Assembly (NCBI RefSeq): GCF_000812465.1 | Contig: NZ_JWMA01000044.1 | Coordinates: 62,001-126,000, forward strand | Direction: 5' to 3' | Length of the DNA stretch: 64,000 bases | Source: Cupriavidus sp. IDO | GTDB taxonomy: Bacteria > Pseudomonadota > Gammaproteobacteria > Burkholderiales > Burkholderiaceae | The notes under the pieces: generated by a model | Told to the model about the DNA's origin: nothing | The model's input: the letters and a program-made list of their open reading frames with translations, nothing else | Databases searched by the model: none | Translations under genes and position numbers: made by a program | Shown here: one piece after another, positions 28,604 to 36,525 of the stretch | Layout of the letters: every line of letters begins with the position of its first letter | Position numbering within the stretch: position 1 is the stretch's first letter

Positions 28604-30679
28604 ATGATGAATCGCATCGGAGAACACCTGGTGTGGCTGGCCGTCGCCGTGCTCGGCGCATTTGCCTTCGCCACCGTCGCGCTGTCGCGCGGGGAGGCCG
28701 TCAGTGCGCTGTGGATCGTGGTTGCCGCGCTCTGCATCTACCTGATCGCCTACCGCTACTACAGCCGCTTTATCGCCGACAAGGTGATGCAGCTCGATCC
28801 CAAACGCATGACGCCCGCCTGGCGCCACAACGACGGCCTGGACTACGTCCCGACCAACAAGGCGGTGCTGTTCGGCCACCACTTCGCCGCCATTGCCGGC
28901 GCCGGCCCGCTGGTCGGCCCGGTGCTGGCCGCGCAGATGGGCTATATGCCGGGCATGCTGTGGATCCTGGCCGGCGTGGTGTTCGCCGGTGCGGTGCAGG
29001 ACTTCATGGTGCTGTTCATTTCCACGCGCCGCGACGGCCGCTCGCTGGGCGACCTGGTCAAGTCCGAGATGGGCACGGTGCCGGGCATGATCGCGCTGTT
29101 CGGCTGCTTCATGATCATGATCATCATCCTTGCGGTGCTGGCGCTGATCGTGGTGAAGGCGCTGGCCGGCTCGCCCTGGGGCACCTTCACCGTGGCGGTG
29201 ACGATTCCCATCGCGCTGTTCATGGGCATCTACACGCGCTACATCCGACCGGGCCGCATCGGCGAGGTCTCGGTGATCGGCTTCGTGCTGCTGATGCTCG
29301 CCATCATCGGCGGCCAGTACGTGCACGAAAGCGCCGTGCTGGCGCCGCTGTTCACGTACGACGGCAAGGCGCTGACCTGGATGCTGATCATCTACGGCTT
29401 CATCGCCGCCGTCCTGCCGGTGTGGCTGCTGCTGGCGCCGCGCGACTACCTGTCGACCTTCCTGAAGATCGGCACCATCATCGCGCTGGCCATCGGCATC
29501 CTTATTGTCGCGCCGGAACTGAAGATGCCAGCCTTCACGCAGTTCGCCAAGGGTGGCGGGCCGGTGTGGTCGGGCAACCTGTTCCCGTTCCTCTTCATCA
29601 CCATCGCCTGCGGCGCCGTCTCCGGCTTCCATGCGCTGATCTCGTCGGGCACCACGCCCAAGCTGCTGGAAAACGAATCGCACGCGCGCTTCATCGGCTA
29701 CGGCGCGATGCTGGCCGAGTCGTTCGTCGCGATCATGGCGCTGGTGGCCGCTTCGGTGATCGAGCCGGGCGTGTACTTCGCCATGAACAGCCCGTCCGCC
29801 GTGATCGGCACCACGCCCGACGCGGTGGCGCAGGTCGTTTCGACCTGGGGCTTCGTGATCACCCCTGACGTGCTGATCCAGACCGCCAAGGATGTTGGCG
29901 AGAACACCATCATCTCGCGCGCCGGCGGCGCACCGACGCTGGCCGTGGGCATCGCCCACATCCTGCACCAGGTGGTGGGCGGCCAGGCCATGATGGCCTT
30001 CTGGTACCACTTCGCGATCCTGTTCGAGGCGCTGTTCATCCTGACCGCCGTCGACGCGGGCACCCGCGCCGGCCGCTTCATGCTGCAGGACCTGCTGGGC
30101 AGCTTCGTGCCTTCGCTCAAGCGCACCGACTCGCTGCCGGCCAACCTGATCGCCACCGCACTGACCGTGGCGGCCTGGGGCTACTTCCTGTACCAGGGCG
30201 TGGTCGACCCGCTGGGCGGCATCAACACGCTGTGGCCGCTGTTCGGCATCTCCAACCAGATGCTGGCCGCCGTCGCGCTGGTGCTGGGCACCTGCGTGCT
30301 GGTCAAGATGAAGCGCGGCCAGTACGCCTGGGTCACGCTGGTGCCGACCATCTGGCTGCTGGTCTGCACGCTGACCGCCGGCTGGCAGAAGCTGTTCGAC
30401 GCGGACCCGAAGGTCAGCTTCCTGACCCATGCCTCGAAGTTCAGCGCCGCCATTGCCGAAGGCAAGGTGCTGGCCCCGGCCAAGTCGATCGAGCAGATGC
30501 AGCGCATCGTCTTCAACGACTACCTGGATGCCGGCCTGTGCGCGCTGTTCATGTTCGTGGTGCTGTCGATCGTGTTCTACGGCTTCAAGACCGCGATGCA
30601 GGCCCGCACGGCCAGCCGCCGCACCGACAGCGAAACGCCGTTCGAGCCGCTGCCGGCGGCCGCCTCGGCACAATCCTGA
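28604..30679 (+). CDS. cstA: CstA-family carbon-starvation/pyruvate or peptide transporter
   Basis: The 691-residue protein has about 16-18 helices. Family blocks include YYSRFIADKVMQLDPKRMTP, FGHHFAAIAGAGPLVGPVLA and GFHALISSGTTPKLL. CstA and its relatives BtsT/YjiY take up pyruvate, and CstA also peptides, during nutrient limitation. The start is at the first of two Met codons after GAGGAG. It is followed 14 bp later by a YbdD-like small gene, the usual partner. The divergent Cache kinase and NarL-type regulator probably control it. Confidence 0.93.
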   Translation: MMNRIGEHLVWLAVAVLGAFAFATVALSRGEAVSALWIVVAALCIYLIAYRYYSRFIADKVMQLDPKRMTPAWRHNDGLDYVPTNKAVLFGHHFAAIAGAGPLVGPVLAAQMGYMPGMLWILAGVVFAGAVQDFMVLFISTRRDGRSLGDLVKSEMGTVPGMIALFGCFMIMIIILAVLALIVVKALAGSPWGTFTVAVTIPIALFMGIYTRYIRPGRIGEVSVIGFVLLMLAIIGGQYVHESAVLAPLFTYDGKALTWMLIIYGFIAAVLPVWLLLAPRDYLSTFLKIGTIIALAIGILIVAPELKMPAFTQFAKGGGPVWSGNLFPFLFITIACGAVSGFHALISSGTTPKLLENESHARFIGYGAMLAESFVAIMALVAASVIEPGVYFAMNSPSAVIGTTPDAVAQVVSTWGFVITPDVLIQTAKDVGENTIISRAGGAPTLAVGIAHILHQVVGGQAMMAFWYHFAILFEALFILTAVDAGTRAGRFMLQDLLGSFVPSLKRTDSLPANLIATALTVAAWGYFLYQGVVDPLGGINTLWPLFGISNQMLAAVALVLGTCVLVKMKRGQYAWVTLVPTIWLLVCTLTAGWQKLFDADPKVSFLTHASKFSAAIAEGKVLAPAKSIEQMQRIVFNDYLDAGLCALFMFVVLSIVFYGFKTAMQARTASRRTDSETPFEPLPAAASAQS

Positions 30680-30693
30680 AGCAGGAGCCCGCC

Positions 30694-30888
30694 ATGCTGG
30701 AACAACTGGGAACGATGGGACGCTACCTCGGGCAGTCGCTGCGGCTGATGGTCGGCCTGCCCGACTACCAGACCTATGTGGCGCACATGGAAAGCACCCA
30801 CCCGGACCGCGAGCCAATGAGCTACGAGGAATTCTTCCGCGAGCGGCAGGAAGCGCGCTACGGAGGCGGGCAGGGTAAGTGCTGCTGA
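30694..30888 (+). CDS. YbdD/YjiX-family small protein
   Basis: The 64-residue protein contains the family core GLPDYQTYVAHMESTHP and YEEFFRERQEARYGGG, and ends in two Cys residues (KCC). YbdD is nearly always encoded right after cstA or btsT and is needed for pyruvate uptake through them in E. coli. The ATG follows GCAGGAG. The strong terminator at 30931 closes the operon. Confidence 0.9.
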   Translation: MLEQLGTMGRYLGQSLRLMVGLPDYQTYVAHMESTHPDREPMSYEEFFRERQEARYGGGQGKCC

Positions 30889-30930
30889 ACACACACTGAG
30901 TGCTGGCGTCCCTTGCCGGACGCTGATACA

Positions 30931-30968
30931 AAGAAGACAGGCGATCAGGTGATCGCCTGTCTTCTTTT
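30931..30968 (+). terminator. Terminator of the cstA operon
   Basis: AAGAAGACAGGCGATCA pairs with TGATCGCCTGTCTTCTT in a perfect 17-bp stem with a two-base centre, followed by TTGC. The upstream A-run and downstream T-run make it work in either direction. Confidence 0.85.
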
Positions 30969-31026
30969 GCGGCTGTTGTTTTTCCGCGTCGCTTTTGTTA
31001 CGCCATGCCGACGTTTCTGCAGCGCG

Positions 31027-31052
31027 TTACAGGGCTTTACAGGTGGTTACAG
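31027..31052. promoter_or_regulatory. Three TTACAG boxes at 10-bp spacing
   Basis: TTACAG occurs at 31027-31032, 31037-31042 and 31047-31052. The last box touches the likely -35 region of a promoter with -10 TACACT at 31073-31078, ahead of the glycine-zipper gene. Direct repeats spaced one helical turn apart are typical of OmpR/PhoB-type activators. The binding protein is not known. Confidence 0.6.
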
Positions 31053-31110
31053 CAAGGCAGCGGCTCGTTCTCTACACTTGCGTCACTGTGGCAATTAAAG
31101 GAACAACTAC

Positions 31111-31557
31111 ATGTCTCGCCATTCCGTTCGCAATATGACTCTGGCTATCGCCCTGGCGGCTTCCGCGCTGCCGGTGTTCGCGAGCGATATGAACAATGCC
31201 CTCGGCGGTGCGCTGGGTGGCGTAGCCGGCGCAGCCGTTGGTGGCGCGCTTGGCGGCAGCACGGGTGCCGTAATCGGTGGCGCGGTTGGCGGCGGCGCGG
31301 GCGGGGCGGTGACCTCGAATCGCCGCGAGCGCACCGGCGCCATCATCGGCGGCGCACTGGGTGGCGGCGCGGGTACCGCAGCCGGCAATGCCATGGGTGG
31401 CCGCACCGGCGGCCTGATTGGCGCAGGCCTGGGTGGCGGTGCAGGCGCGGCCTTGGGCGGCAACGTCTCGCGCAGCAATTCGTATGATAACGATCGCCGT
31501 TATGACAACGGCGGCTACAAGCACAAGAAGCACAAGCACCATCACCACGACGACTGA
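31111..31557 (+). CDS. Exported glycine-zipper protein with His-rich tail
   Basis: The 148-residue protein has a Sec signal (cleavage near VFA-SD, about residue 25). Then come repeated GxxxG glycine zippers (about 30-110: ALGGALGGVAGAAVGGALGG and similar), split by a charged loop (TSNRRERTG). A polar tail ends in KHKKHKHHHHDD. Glycine-zipper segments insert in or span membranes and appear in outer-membrane stress lipoproteins, but no lipobox is seen here. The His-rich end could bind Ni, Zn or Cu. It is monocistronic, with an AAAGGAAC ribosome site, phased boxes upstream and a strong terminator. The exact function is unknown. Confidence 0.85.
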   Translation: MSRHSVRNMTLAIALAASALPVFASDMNNALGGALGGVAGAAVGGALGGSTGAVIGGAVGGGAGGAVTSNRRERTGAIIGGALGGGAGTAAGNAMGGRTGGLIGAGLGGGAGAALGGNVSRSNSYDNDRRYDNGGYKHKKHKHHHHDD

Positions 31558-31580
31558 GTCGTTGGCAGGGAGTCAGAAGA

Positions 31581-31606
31581 AACGGGCCGATCGGCCCGTT
31601 TTTTAT
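31581..31606 (+). terminator. Terminator of the glycine-zipper gene
   Basis: AACGGGCCGATCGGCCCGTT is a perfect 20-bp palindrome followed by TTTTATTT. It begins 24 bp after the stop codon. Confidence 0.88.
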
Positions 31607-31664
31607 TTGCGCGCTCTGGCATAATGCCTCGCAGCAGGGCCGCGTTCCGTCGGCGCCAGAAACA

Positions 31665-31693
31665 AAGAAGCCCGCAGCAGGTGCGGGCTTCTT
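31665..31693 (-). terminator. Terminator of the small repeat-protein gene
   Basis: AAGAAGCCCGCA pairs with TGCGGGCTTCTT around a short loop (GCAGG). On the minus strand it is followed by TGTTTCTGG. It lies 116 bp beyond the stop of the minus-strand gene. Confidence 0.65.
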
Positions 31694-31808
31694 CCCCGAT
31701 GACAGACGGTGAGACCATCTCAGGCACTTCCCAAACACCTGGGGAGATCAGGTATTAGGGATGGGGCCGCCTGGGGAAGAACGGTCCCGGATCGCGCCTT
31801 GCAGACCC

Positions 31809-32063
31809 TTACAGGGGCGCGCGATCGGTCGAAACGTCGTACTTGGCGCCGTCGGTGAAGGCATCGAACTTGCCGGCCCGCGCACCGTCGGTATAGGTGT
31901 CGAACTTGCCGCTCTTGGCGCCGTCCGTGTAGACGTCGTAGCGGGCGGCCTTGGCGCCGTCGGTATAAGTGTCGAACTTGCCGCTCTTGGCGAATGCCGG
32001 AGCTGCCGACAGGGCAGCGGCGAGGGTGGCAACAGCGATCAGGGCGTAACGATTGGTTTTCAT
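31809..32063 (-). CDS. Small exported protein made of 12-residue repeats, unknown function
   Basis: The 84-residue protein has a clear Sec signal peptide (MKTNRYALIAV... cleaved after APAFA, residue 25). The mature part is four 12-residue units (KSGKFDTYTDGA, KAARYDVYTDGA, KSGKFDTYTDGA, RAGKFDAFTDGA; residues 26-73) and a shortened fifth, KYDVSTDRAPL. The motif is basic-aromatic-Asp followed by YTDGA, with no Cys and no membrane segment. I do not recognise the family. The alternating aromatic and acidic residues could bind Ca, a polysaccharide or a surface. It has its own terminator, is convergent with the glycine-zipper gene and divergent from a LysR gene that may control it. Confidence 0.8.
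   Translation of the reverse strand: MKTNRYALIAVATLAAALSAAPAFAKSGKFDTYTDGAKAARYDVYTDGAKSGKFDTYTDGARAGKFDAFTDGAKYDVSTDRAPL
31845..31988. repeat. Four 36-bp tandem repeats within the small exported-protein gene
   Basis: The coding repeats for the 12-residue units run head to tail. Units one and three are nearly identical at the protein level (KSGKFDTYTDGA), suggesting a duplicated pair of units. Being a multiple of three, copy-number change keeps the frame. Confidence 0.8.
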
Positions 32064-32252
32064 GGCTCAGCTTTCTTCATGCTGGACGCTTGCTCTGGCA
32101 CCGTGGTTTGTTGCGATGCCGCATCCGATGGCTAGATATTAGGCATTTCCCTCATATCAATAAATATCGGAAGCCACAATGATTAGTTCTGATTCCAACA
32201 ATAAACCTGCCTGAACACGGAAAGATTCAGCGCCAGGCCGGGAGACTATGTC

Positions 32253-33155
32253 ATGGATCGACTCCAATCGATGCGCGTGTTTTCCAAAGTCGTCGAGCTG
32301 GGCAGCTTCGCGCGTGCAGCGCAGCAGCTGGAAATGTCCAACGCAGTGGTCACCCGCTATGTCGCCGACCTGGAGAGCCATCTGGGTACGCGCCTGCTGA
32401 ACCGCACCACGCGCAGCCTGTCCCTGACCGATGCCGGCGAGACCTACCTGCAGCGCTGCCAGCAGATCCTGGAGGATGTGGAGGAAGCTGAAAGCGTGGT
32501 CACCGCGCGCAGCCAGTCGCTGTCGGGCACGTTGCGGCTGGTGACGCCCGTCATGTTCGGCCTGCACCTGCTGCCGGCCCTGCTGGCGCGCTTCCAGCAA
32601 CAATTTCCCGACGTCGTGTTCGACGTGCTGTTGTCCGACCGCAATGTGGACATCGTGGAGGAAGGGCGCGACGTCGCCGTGATGCTCTCGGACCTGGGCC
32701 TGGGCTCGCACCTCGTCGCCCGTCCGCTGATCTCGGCCGAGGTCATCCTGTGTGCGTCGCCCGGCTACGTGCGCGCTCACCCGCCGATGCGCCATGCGCA
32801 CGAGCTGAGCAACCATCGTTGCATCGCGATGCGGCTGCCGAGTGCCGAGCATGAGTGGACGCTGCTGGGGCCCGAGGGCGAGGTCACGGTGCCGATCCGT
32901 CCCGGCCTGCTGTGCAGCAATGCGGAACTGGCGCATCAGGCGGCGCTGGCCAATATGGGCGTGGCGATGCTGTCGTCCTACCTGGCGCGGCCCAATATCG
33001 AGGCCGGGCGGCTGGTGCATGTGTTACCGCAATACCAGCTGCCGCGCCGCGACGTCAGCGTGGTCTACCCGAGCCGGAAATTCCTGCCGACCAAGGTACG
33101 GGCCTTTATCGATTTCCTGCTGGAAGAAGGGCGGGTCAGCAGAGAGCCGCTATAA
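32253..33155 (+). CDS. LysR-family transcriptional regulator
   Basis: The 300-residue protein starts MDRLQSMRVFSKVVELGSFA and has the LysR helix-turn-helix (about 2-60: ARAAQQLEMSNAVVTRYVADLE), the linker helix and a periplasmic-binding-like effector domain (about 90-290). It belongs to the large AaeR/DmlR-like subgroup (NRTTRSLSLTDAGETYL). It is divergent from the small repeat-protein gene with a 189-bp AT-rich gap; LysR proteins usually control such divergent neighbours. A GC-rich stem follows the stop (33188-33210). The effector is unknown. Confidence 0.9.
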   Translation: MDRLQSMRVFSKVVELGSFARAAQQLEMSNAVVTRYVADLESHLGTRLLNRTTRSLSLTDAGETYLQRCQQILEDVEEAESVVTARSQSLSGTLRLVTPVMFGLHLLPALLARFQQQFPDVVFDVLLSDRNVDIVEEGRDVAVMLSDLGLGSHLVARPLISAEVILCASPGYVRAHPPMRHAHELSNHRCIAMRLPSAEHEWTLLGPEGEVTVPIRPGLLCSNAELAHQAALANMGVAMLSSYLARPNIEAGRLVHVLPQYQLPRRDVSVVYPSRKFLPTKVRAFIDFLLEEGRVSREPL

Positions 33156-33222
33156 ACAGCAGGCAACAAGGCGGGCAGGCGCCCGGCGGCGGGCCCCTTG
33201 CGGGCCCGCCAGTCCGGTTGCC

Positions 33223-35904
33223 TTACTCTTCGGCCCCGACAGCGGCGCGGGTCTTCTTCGCGGCCGCGGTCTTGGCGGGTGCCTTCTTCGCGGCCGTCTT
33301 GCCTGCCGCGGTCTTCTTGGCAGCAGTCTTGGTGGCAGCCGTCTTGCTGGCGGTCTTTGCGGCCGGTGCCGACTCAGTTTCAGCCGTCTTGGCAGCACCG
33401 CGAGACGCGGTCTTGGCCGCCGGCTTGGCGCCCGCCTTGGGCTCGCGGACTTCGAACTCGAAGCCGATCTTGCCGTCCGGCTGCTTGACCAGGAACGCCT
33501 TGAAGTTGCGGCCGGTGCGCGACGACTTGAAGCCGGTCAGCAGGTCGGTCTTGCCGTCGGTCAGCAGCTTGCCGATCTGCTCGCGGCTGATTTCCTGCTG
33601 CAGGATGATCTTGCCGGTGGTGAAATCGCAGCTCTTCGGGCTCGCCACGCTGTTCTCGCAGACGTACTTCATGCCGTGCTCGAACACCGAGCCGCCGCAC
33701 TTCGGGCAGTTGCCAACCGGCTCCTGGCCGCTGAAGTCGACCGGCTCGCCGTCGTTGTCGTCATCGTTCTGGCCGAAGTCGAATTCCATCTTGTAGTGGC
33801 CTTCGTCGTCCTTGCCCAGCTTCAGGATGGCGGCAAACGGACGGCCCATCTTGCTGCGGAAGCCCTGCAGCGGACCGATTTCCTTCTTGAGCAGCAGCTC
33901 TTCGACCTCTTCGATCTCGAACTGGCGGCCACCCGGGATCTTGCTGATCGAGAACTCGCACGCGGTGCAGGCAAAGCGGCGGTAGTTTTCCTTGACCTGC
34001 CCGCCGCACTGCGGGCACGGCGTGTCCAGCGTGGCGTAGTCGCCCGGGATGGTGTCGCTGTCGTATTCCTTGGCGCGCTTGACGATCTGCTGCGTCATCT
34101 GCGCGATCTCGAGCATGAACTCGTCGCGCTTCATGCGCCCGCGCTCGATCTGCGAGAGCTTGTGCTCCCATTCGCCGGTCAGCTCGGCCTGCGTCAGTTC
34201 CTGCACGCCCAGGCCGCGCAGCAGCGTCATCAGCTGGAACGCCTTGGCGGTGGGAATGAGCTCGCGGCCTTCGCGCACCAGGTACTTTTCCGTGAGCAGG
34301 CCTTCGATGATGGCCGCGCGCGTCGCCGGCGTGCCCAGGCCCTTGCCGGCCATGGCTTCGCGCAGCGCGTCGTCGTCGACCAGCTTGCCCGCGCCTTCCA
34401 TGGCTGACAGCAGCGTGGCTTCGTTGTAACGGGCGGGCGGCTTGGTCGTCAGGCCCACGCTCTCGACCTTGTCGGTCTTGACCTTCTCGTCCTTGGCCAC
34501 CGGCACCAGGTTGGCGGCATCCTTGTCGCCCTGCGCCTCGCGGCCGTAGATCGCCAGCCAGCCCGGGTTGACCAGCACCTTGCCTTCGGTCTTGAAGTGG
34601 TGGCCGGCAACTTCCGTGATGCGAGTCGTGATCTGGAACTCGGCCGCCGGGAAGAACACCGCCAGGAAGCGGCGCACGACCAGGTCGTACAGCTTCTGTT
34701 CCGGCTCGGACAGGTTCTTGGGCGCCTGCAACGTCGGGATGATGGCGAAGTGGTCGCTGATCTTGCTGTTGTCGAAGATCCGCTTGTTCGGCTTGACCCA
34801 ACCCTGCGCCAGGATCTTCTTCGCGTGCGGCAGGTAGTTAGGCGAGCTGTCGGCCAGCATGTCCATGGTCTGCTTGACCGTGTCCAGGTAATCCTCGGGC
34901 AGCGCGCGCGCGTCCGTACGCGGGTAGGTCAGGACCTTGTGCTTTTCATACAGGGCCTGCGCCAGGCCCAGCGTGTTCTTGGCCGAGAAGCCGAAGCGCG
35001 AGTTGGCCTCGCGCTGCAGCGTGGTCAGGTCGAACAGCGCCGGCGACTGCTGGGTCGACGGCTTGGACTCTTCGGTGACGGTGCCCGGCTTGTCGCGGCA
35101 GGCCGCCACGATGCTCTTGGCCTCGGCCTCGCTCCACAGGCGCGAGTCGCGCGCCTCGGGATCGAATTCGTTCTTCTTGAACTTGGGATCGAACCAGCGG
35201 CCTTCGTACAGCCCGGCCGCGGCGATGAATTCGGCGTGGACTTCCCAGTAGTCGCGCGGCACGAAGTGTTTGATCTTCTCTTCGCGCTCCACCACGATCG
35301 ACAGGGTCGGCGTCTGCACGCGGCCAACGGTGGTCAGGAAGAAGCCGCCGCCCTTGCTGTTGAAGGCGGTCATGGCGCGCGTGCCGTTGATGCCGACCAG
35401 CCAGTCGGCCTCGGAGCGGCAGCGGGCGGCGTCGGCCAGCGGCAGCATGTCTTCGTCTTCGCGCAGGCTGGCAAAGCCATCGCGGATGGCCTGTGGCGTC
35501 ATCGACTGCAGCCACAGGCGGCGGATCGGCTGCTTGGCCTTGGCTTGTTGCGCGATCAGCCGGAAAATCAGTTCGCCCTCGCGCCCCGCATCGCAGGCGT
35601 TGATCAGGGCCGTCACGTCCTTGCGCTTGATCAGGCGGTTCAGCACCTTCAGGCGCGATTCGGTCTTGGCGATCGGGCGCAGGTCGAAGTGCGGCGGGAT
35701 CACCGGCAGGTTGGCAAAGCTCCACTTGCCGCGCTTGACCTCGTAATCGTCAGGCGCCGCGATCTCTACCAGGTGGCCGACGGCCGACGACAGCACGAAC
35801 TCGTCGTTCTCGAAGTACTCGTCGTGCTTGGTAAAGCCCCCGAGGGCACGGGCGATATCGGCCGCAACCGATGGCTTTTCCGCGATGATGAGGGCTTTTG
35901 ACAT
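33223..35904 (-). CDS. topB: DNA topoisomerase III with zinc ribbons and H1-like basic tail
   Basis: The 893-residue protein is a type IA topoisomerase. It has an N-terminal Toprim domain (MSKALIIAEKPSVAADIARA; NACDAGREGELIFRLI), the strand gate and the active-site Y327 in LTYPRTDARALP. After the core come zinc-ribbon units (CPQCGGQVKENY...CTAC and CPKCGGSVFEHG). It ends in about 65 residues of Lys/Ala/Thr repeats (for example KTAAKKTAAGKTAAKKAPAK) like bacterial H1-type proteins. It relaxes negative supercoils and unlinks replication intermediates. It ends the lysM-dprA-thioredoxin-topB cluster. The tail probably raises DNA affinity (inference). Confidence 0.93.
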   Translation of the reverse strand: MSKALIIAEKPSVAADIARALGGFTKHDEYFENDEFVLSSAVGHLVEIAAPDDYEVKRGKWSFANLPVIPPHFDLRPIAKTESRLKVLNRLIKRKDVTALINACDAGREGELIFRLIAQQAKAKQPIRRLWLQSMTPQAIRDGFASLREDEDMLPLADAARCRSEADWLVGINGTRAMTAFNSKGGGFFLTTVGRVQTPTLSIVVEREEKIKHFVPRDYWEVHAEFIAAAGLYEGRWFDPKFKKNEFDPEARDSRLWSEAEAKSIVAACRDKPGTVTEESKPSTQQSPALFDLTTLQREANSRFGFSAKNTLGLAQALYEKHKVLTYPRTDARALPEDYLDTVKQTMDMLADSSPNYLPHAKKILAQGWVKPNKRIFDNSKISDHFAIIPTLQAPKNLSEPEQKLYDLVVRRFLAVFFPAAEFQITTRITEVAGHHFKTEGKVLVNPGWLAIYGREAQGDKDAANLVPVAKDEKVKTDKVESVGLTTKPPARYNEATLLSAMEGAGKLVDDDALREAMAGKGLGTPATRAAIIEGLLTEKYLVREGRELIPTAKAFQLMTLLRGLGVQELTQAELTGEWEHKLSQIERGRMKRDEFMLEIAQMTQQIVKRAKEYDSDTIPGDYATLDTPCPQCGGQVKENYRRFACTACEFSISKIPGGRQFEIEEVEELLLKKEIGPLQGFRSKMGRPFAAILKLGKDDEGHYKMEFDFGQNDDDNDGEPVDFSGQEPVGNCPKCGGSVFEHGMKYVCENSVASPKSCDFTTGKIILQQEISREQIGKLLTDGKTDLLTGFKSSRTGRNFKAFLVKQPDGKIGFEFEVREPKAGAKPAAKTASRGAAKTAETESAPAAKTASKTAATKTAAKKTAAGKTAAKKAPAKTAAAKKTRAAVGAEE

Positions 35905-36051
35905 TGAACGGGTCCTTGCGGGCTACCTTCGGGCAACCTGCGAATTGCACTGCAAAGTAAGTAAACAGAACGCTGGGGGGCTTTGAGGCGCCAATAATAA
36001 GCGCGGTTTCGACGGCGGTGCAAGCAAGCGCCGCCAATGGCAAACCCCCGG

Positions 36052-36456
36052 CTACGACTGGCGCTGATCGCCGGCAAGCAACCAGTCCAGCACTTCCGGC
36101 ACCTCCGAGCCGGCCGAAGGCATCGCGGCGCCGCGCGTCAGCATGCGCTCGAGCACCTCGATATGCGGCAGCACGGTGCCGTAGAATTGCGGATCCCCCC
36201 CCGCCACCGGCTGCACCAGCAGCGTCGGGAAGTTCTCGATATCGATATCGCCCAGGCGGTCGGCGTGGGTCTCGATATCGATCCACACAAAACAATCTTC
36301 CGGATGGCGCGCCGCCAGTGCCGTCAGCGCCACCAGGTAATCCCGGCACGTGCCGCACCACTCGGCGCACAGGCAGGCCACCAGCCGGCCTTGCGGGCGG
36401 GCCGACAGTGCCTCGCCAATGGCGGCGACATCACGTTCGGGAAAGTAGACGGTCAT
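36052..36456 (-). CDS. Thioredoxin-fold protein with CGTC motif
   Basis: The 134-residue protein has the thioredoxin-like core: VACLCAEWCGTCRDYLVAL carries the redox CxxC, and the cis-Pro is in NFPTLLV. There is no signal peptide, so it acts in the cytoplasm. The family in Burkholderiales usually sits between dprA and topB. The start used is MTVYFPERD; an in-frame GTG ten codons upstream is possible. The partner is unknown; repairing disulfides in the zinc-ribbon topoisomerase next door is one idea. Confidence 0.85.
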   Translation of the reverse strand: MTVYFPERDVAAIGEALSARPQGRLVACLCAEWCGTCRDYLVALTALAARHPEDCFVWIDIETHADRLGDIDIENFPTLLVQPVAGGDPQFYGTVLPHIEVLERMLTRGAAMPSAGSEVPEVLDWLLAGDQRQS

Positions 36457-36525
36457 GGCAATGGAAACATGAGCCTTTTCAGGCACGGCTGGCGGAGTCG
36501 ATTGTATCGGGATTAGCGTGAGGGC

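Noticed and set aside
28577..30931. Open frame of over 780 codons opposite cstA
   Set aside because: It covers a certain membrane transporter on the other strand and shows only low-complexity Arg/His/Gln composition.
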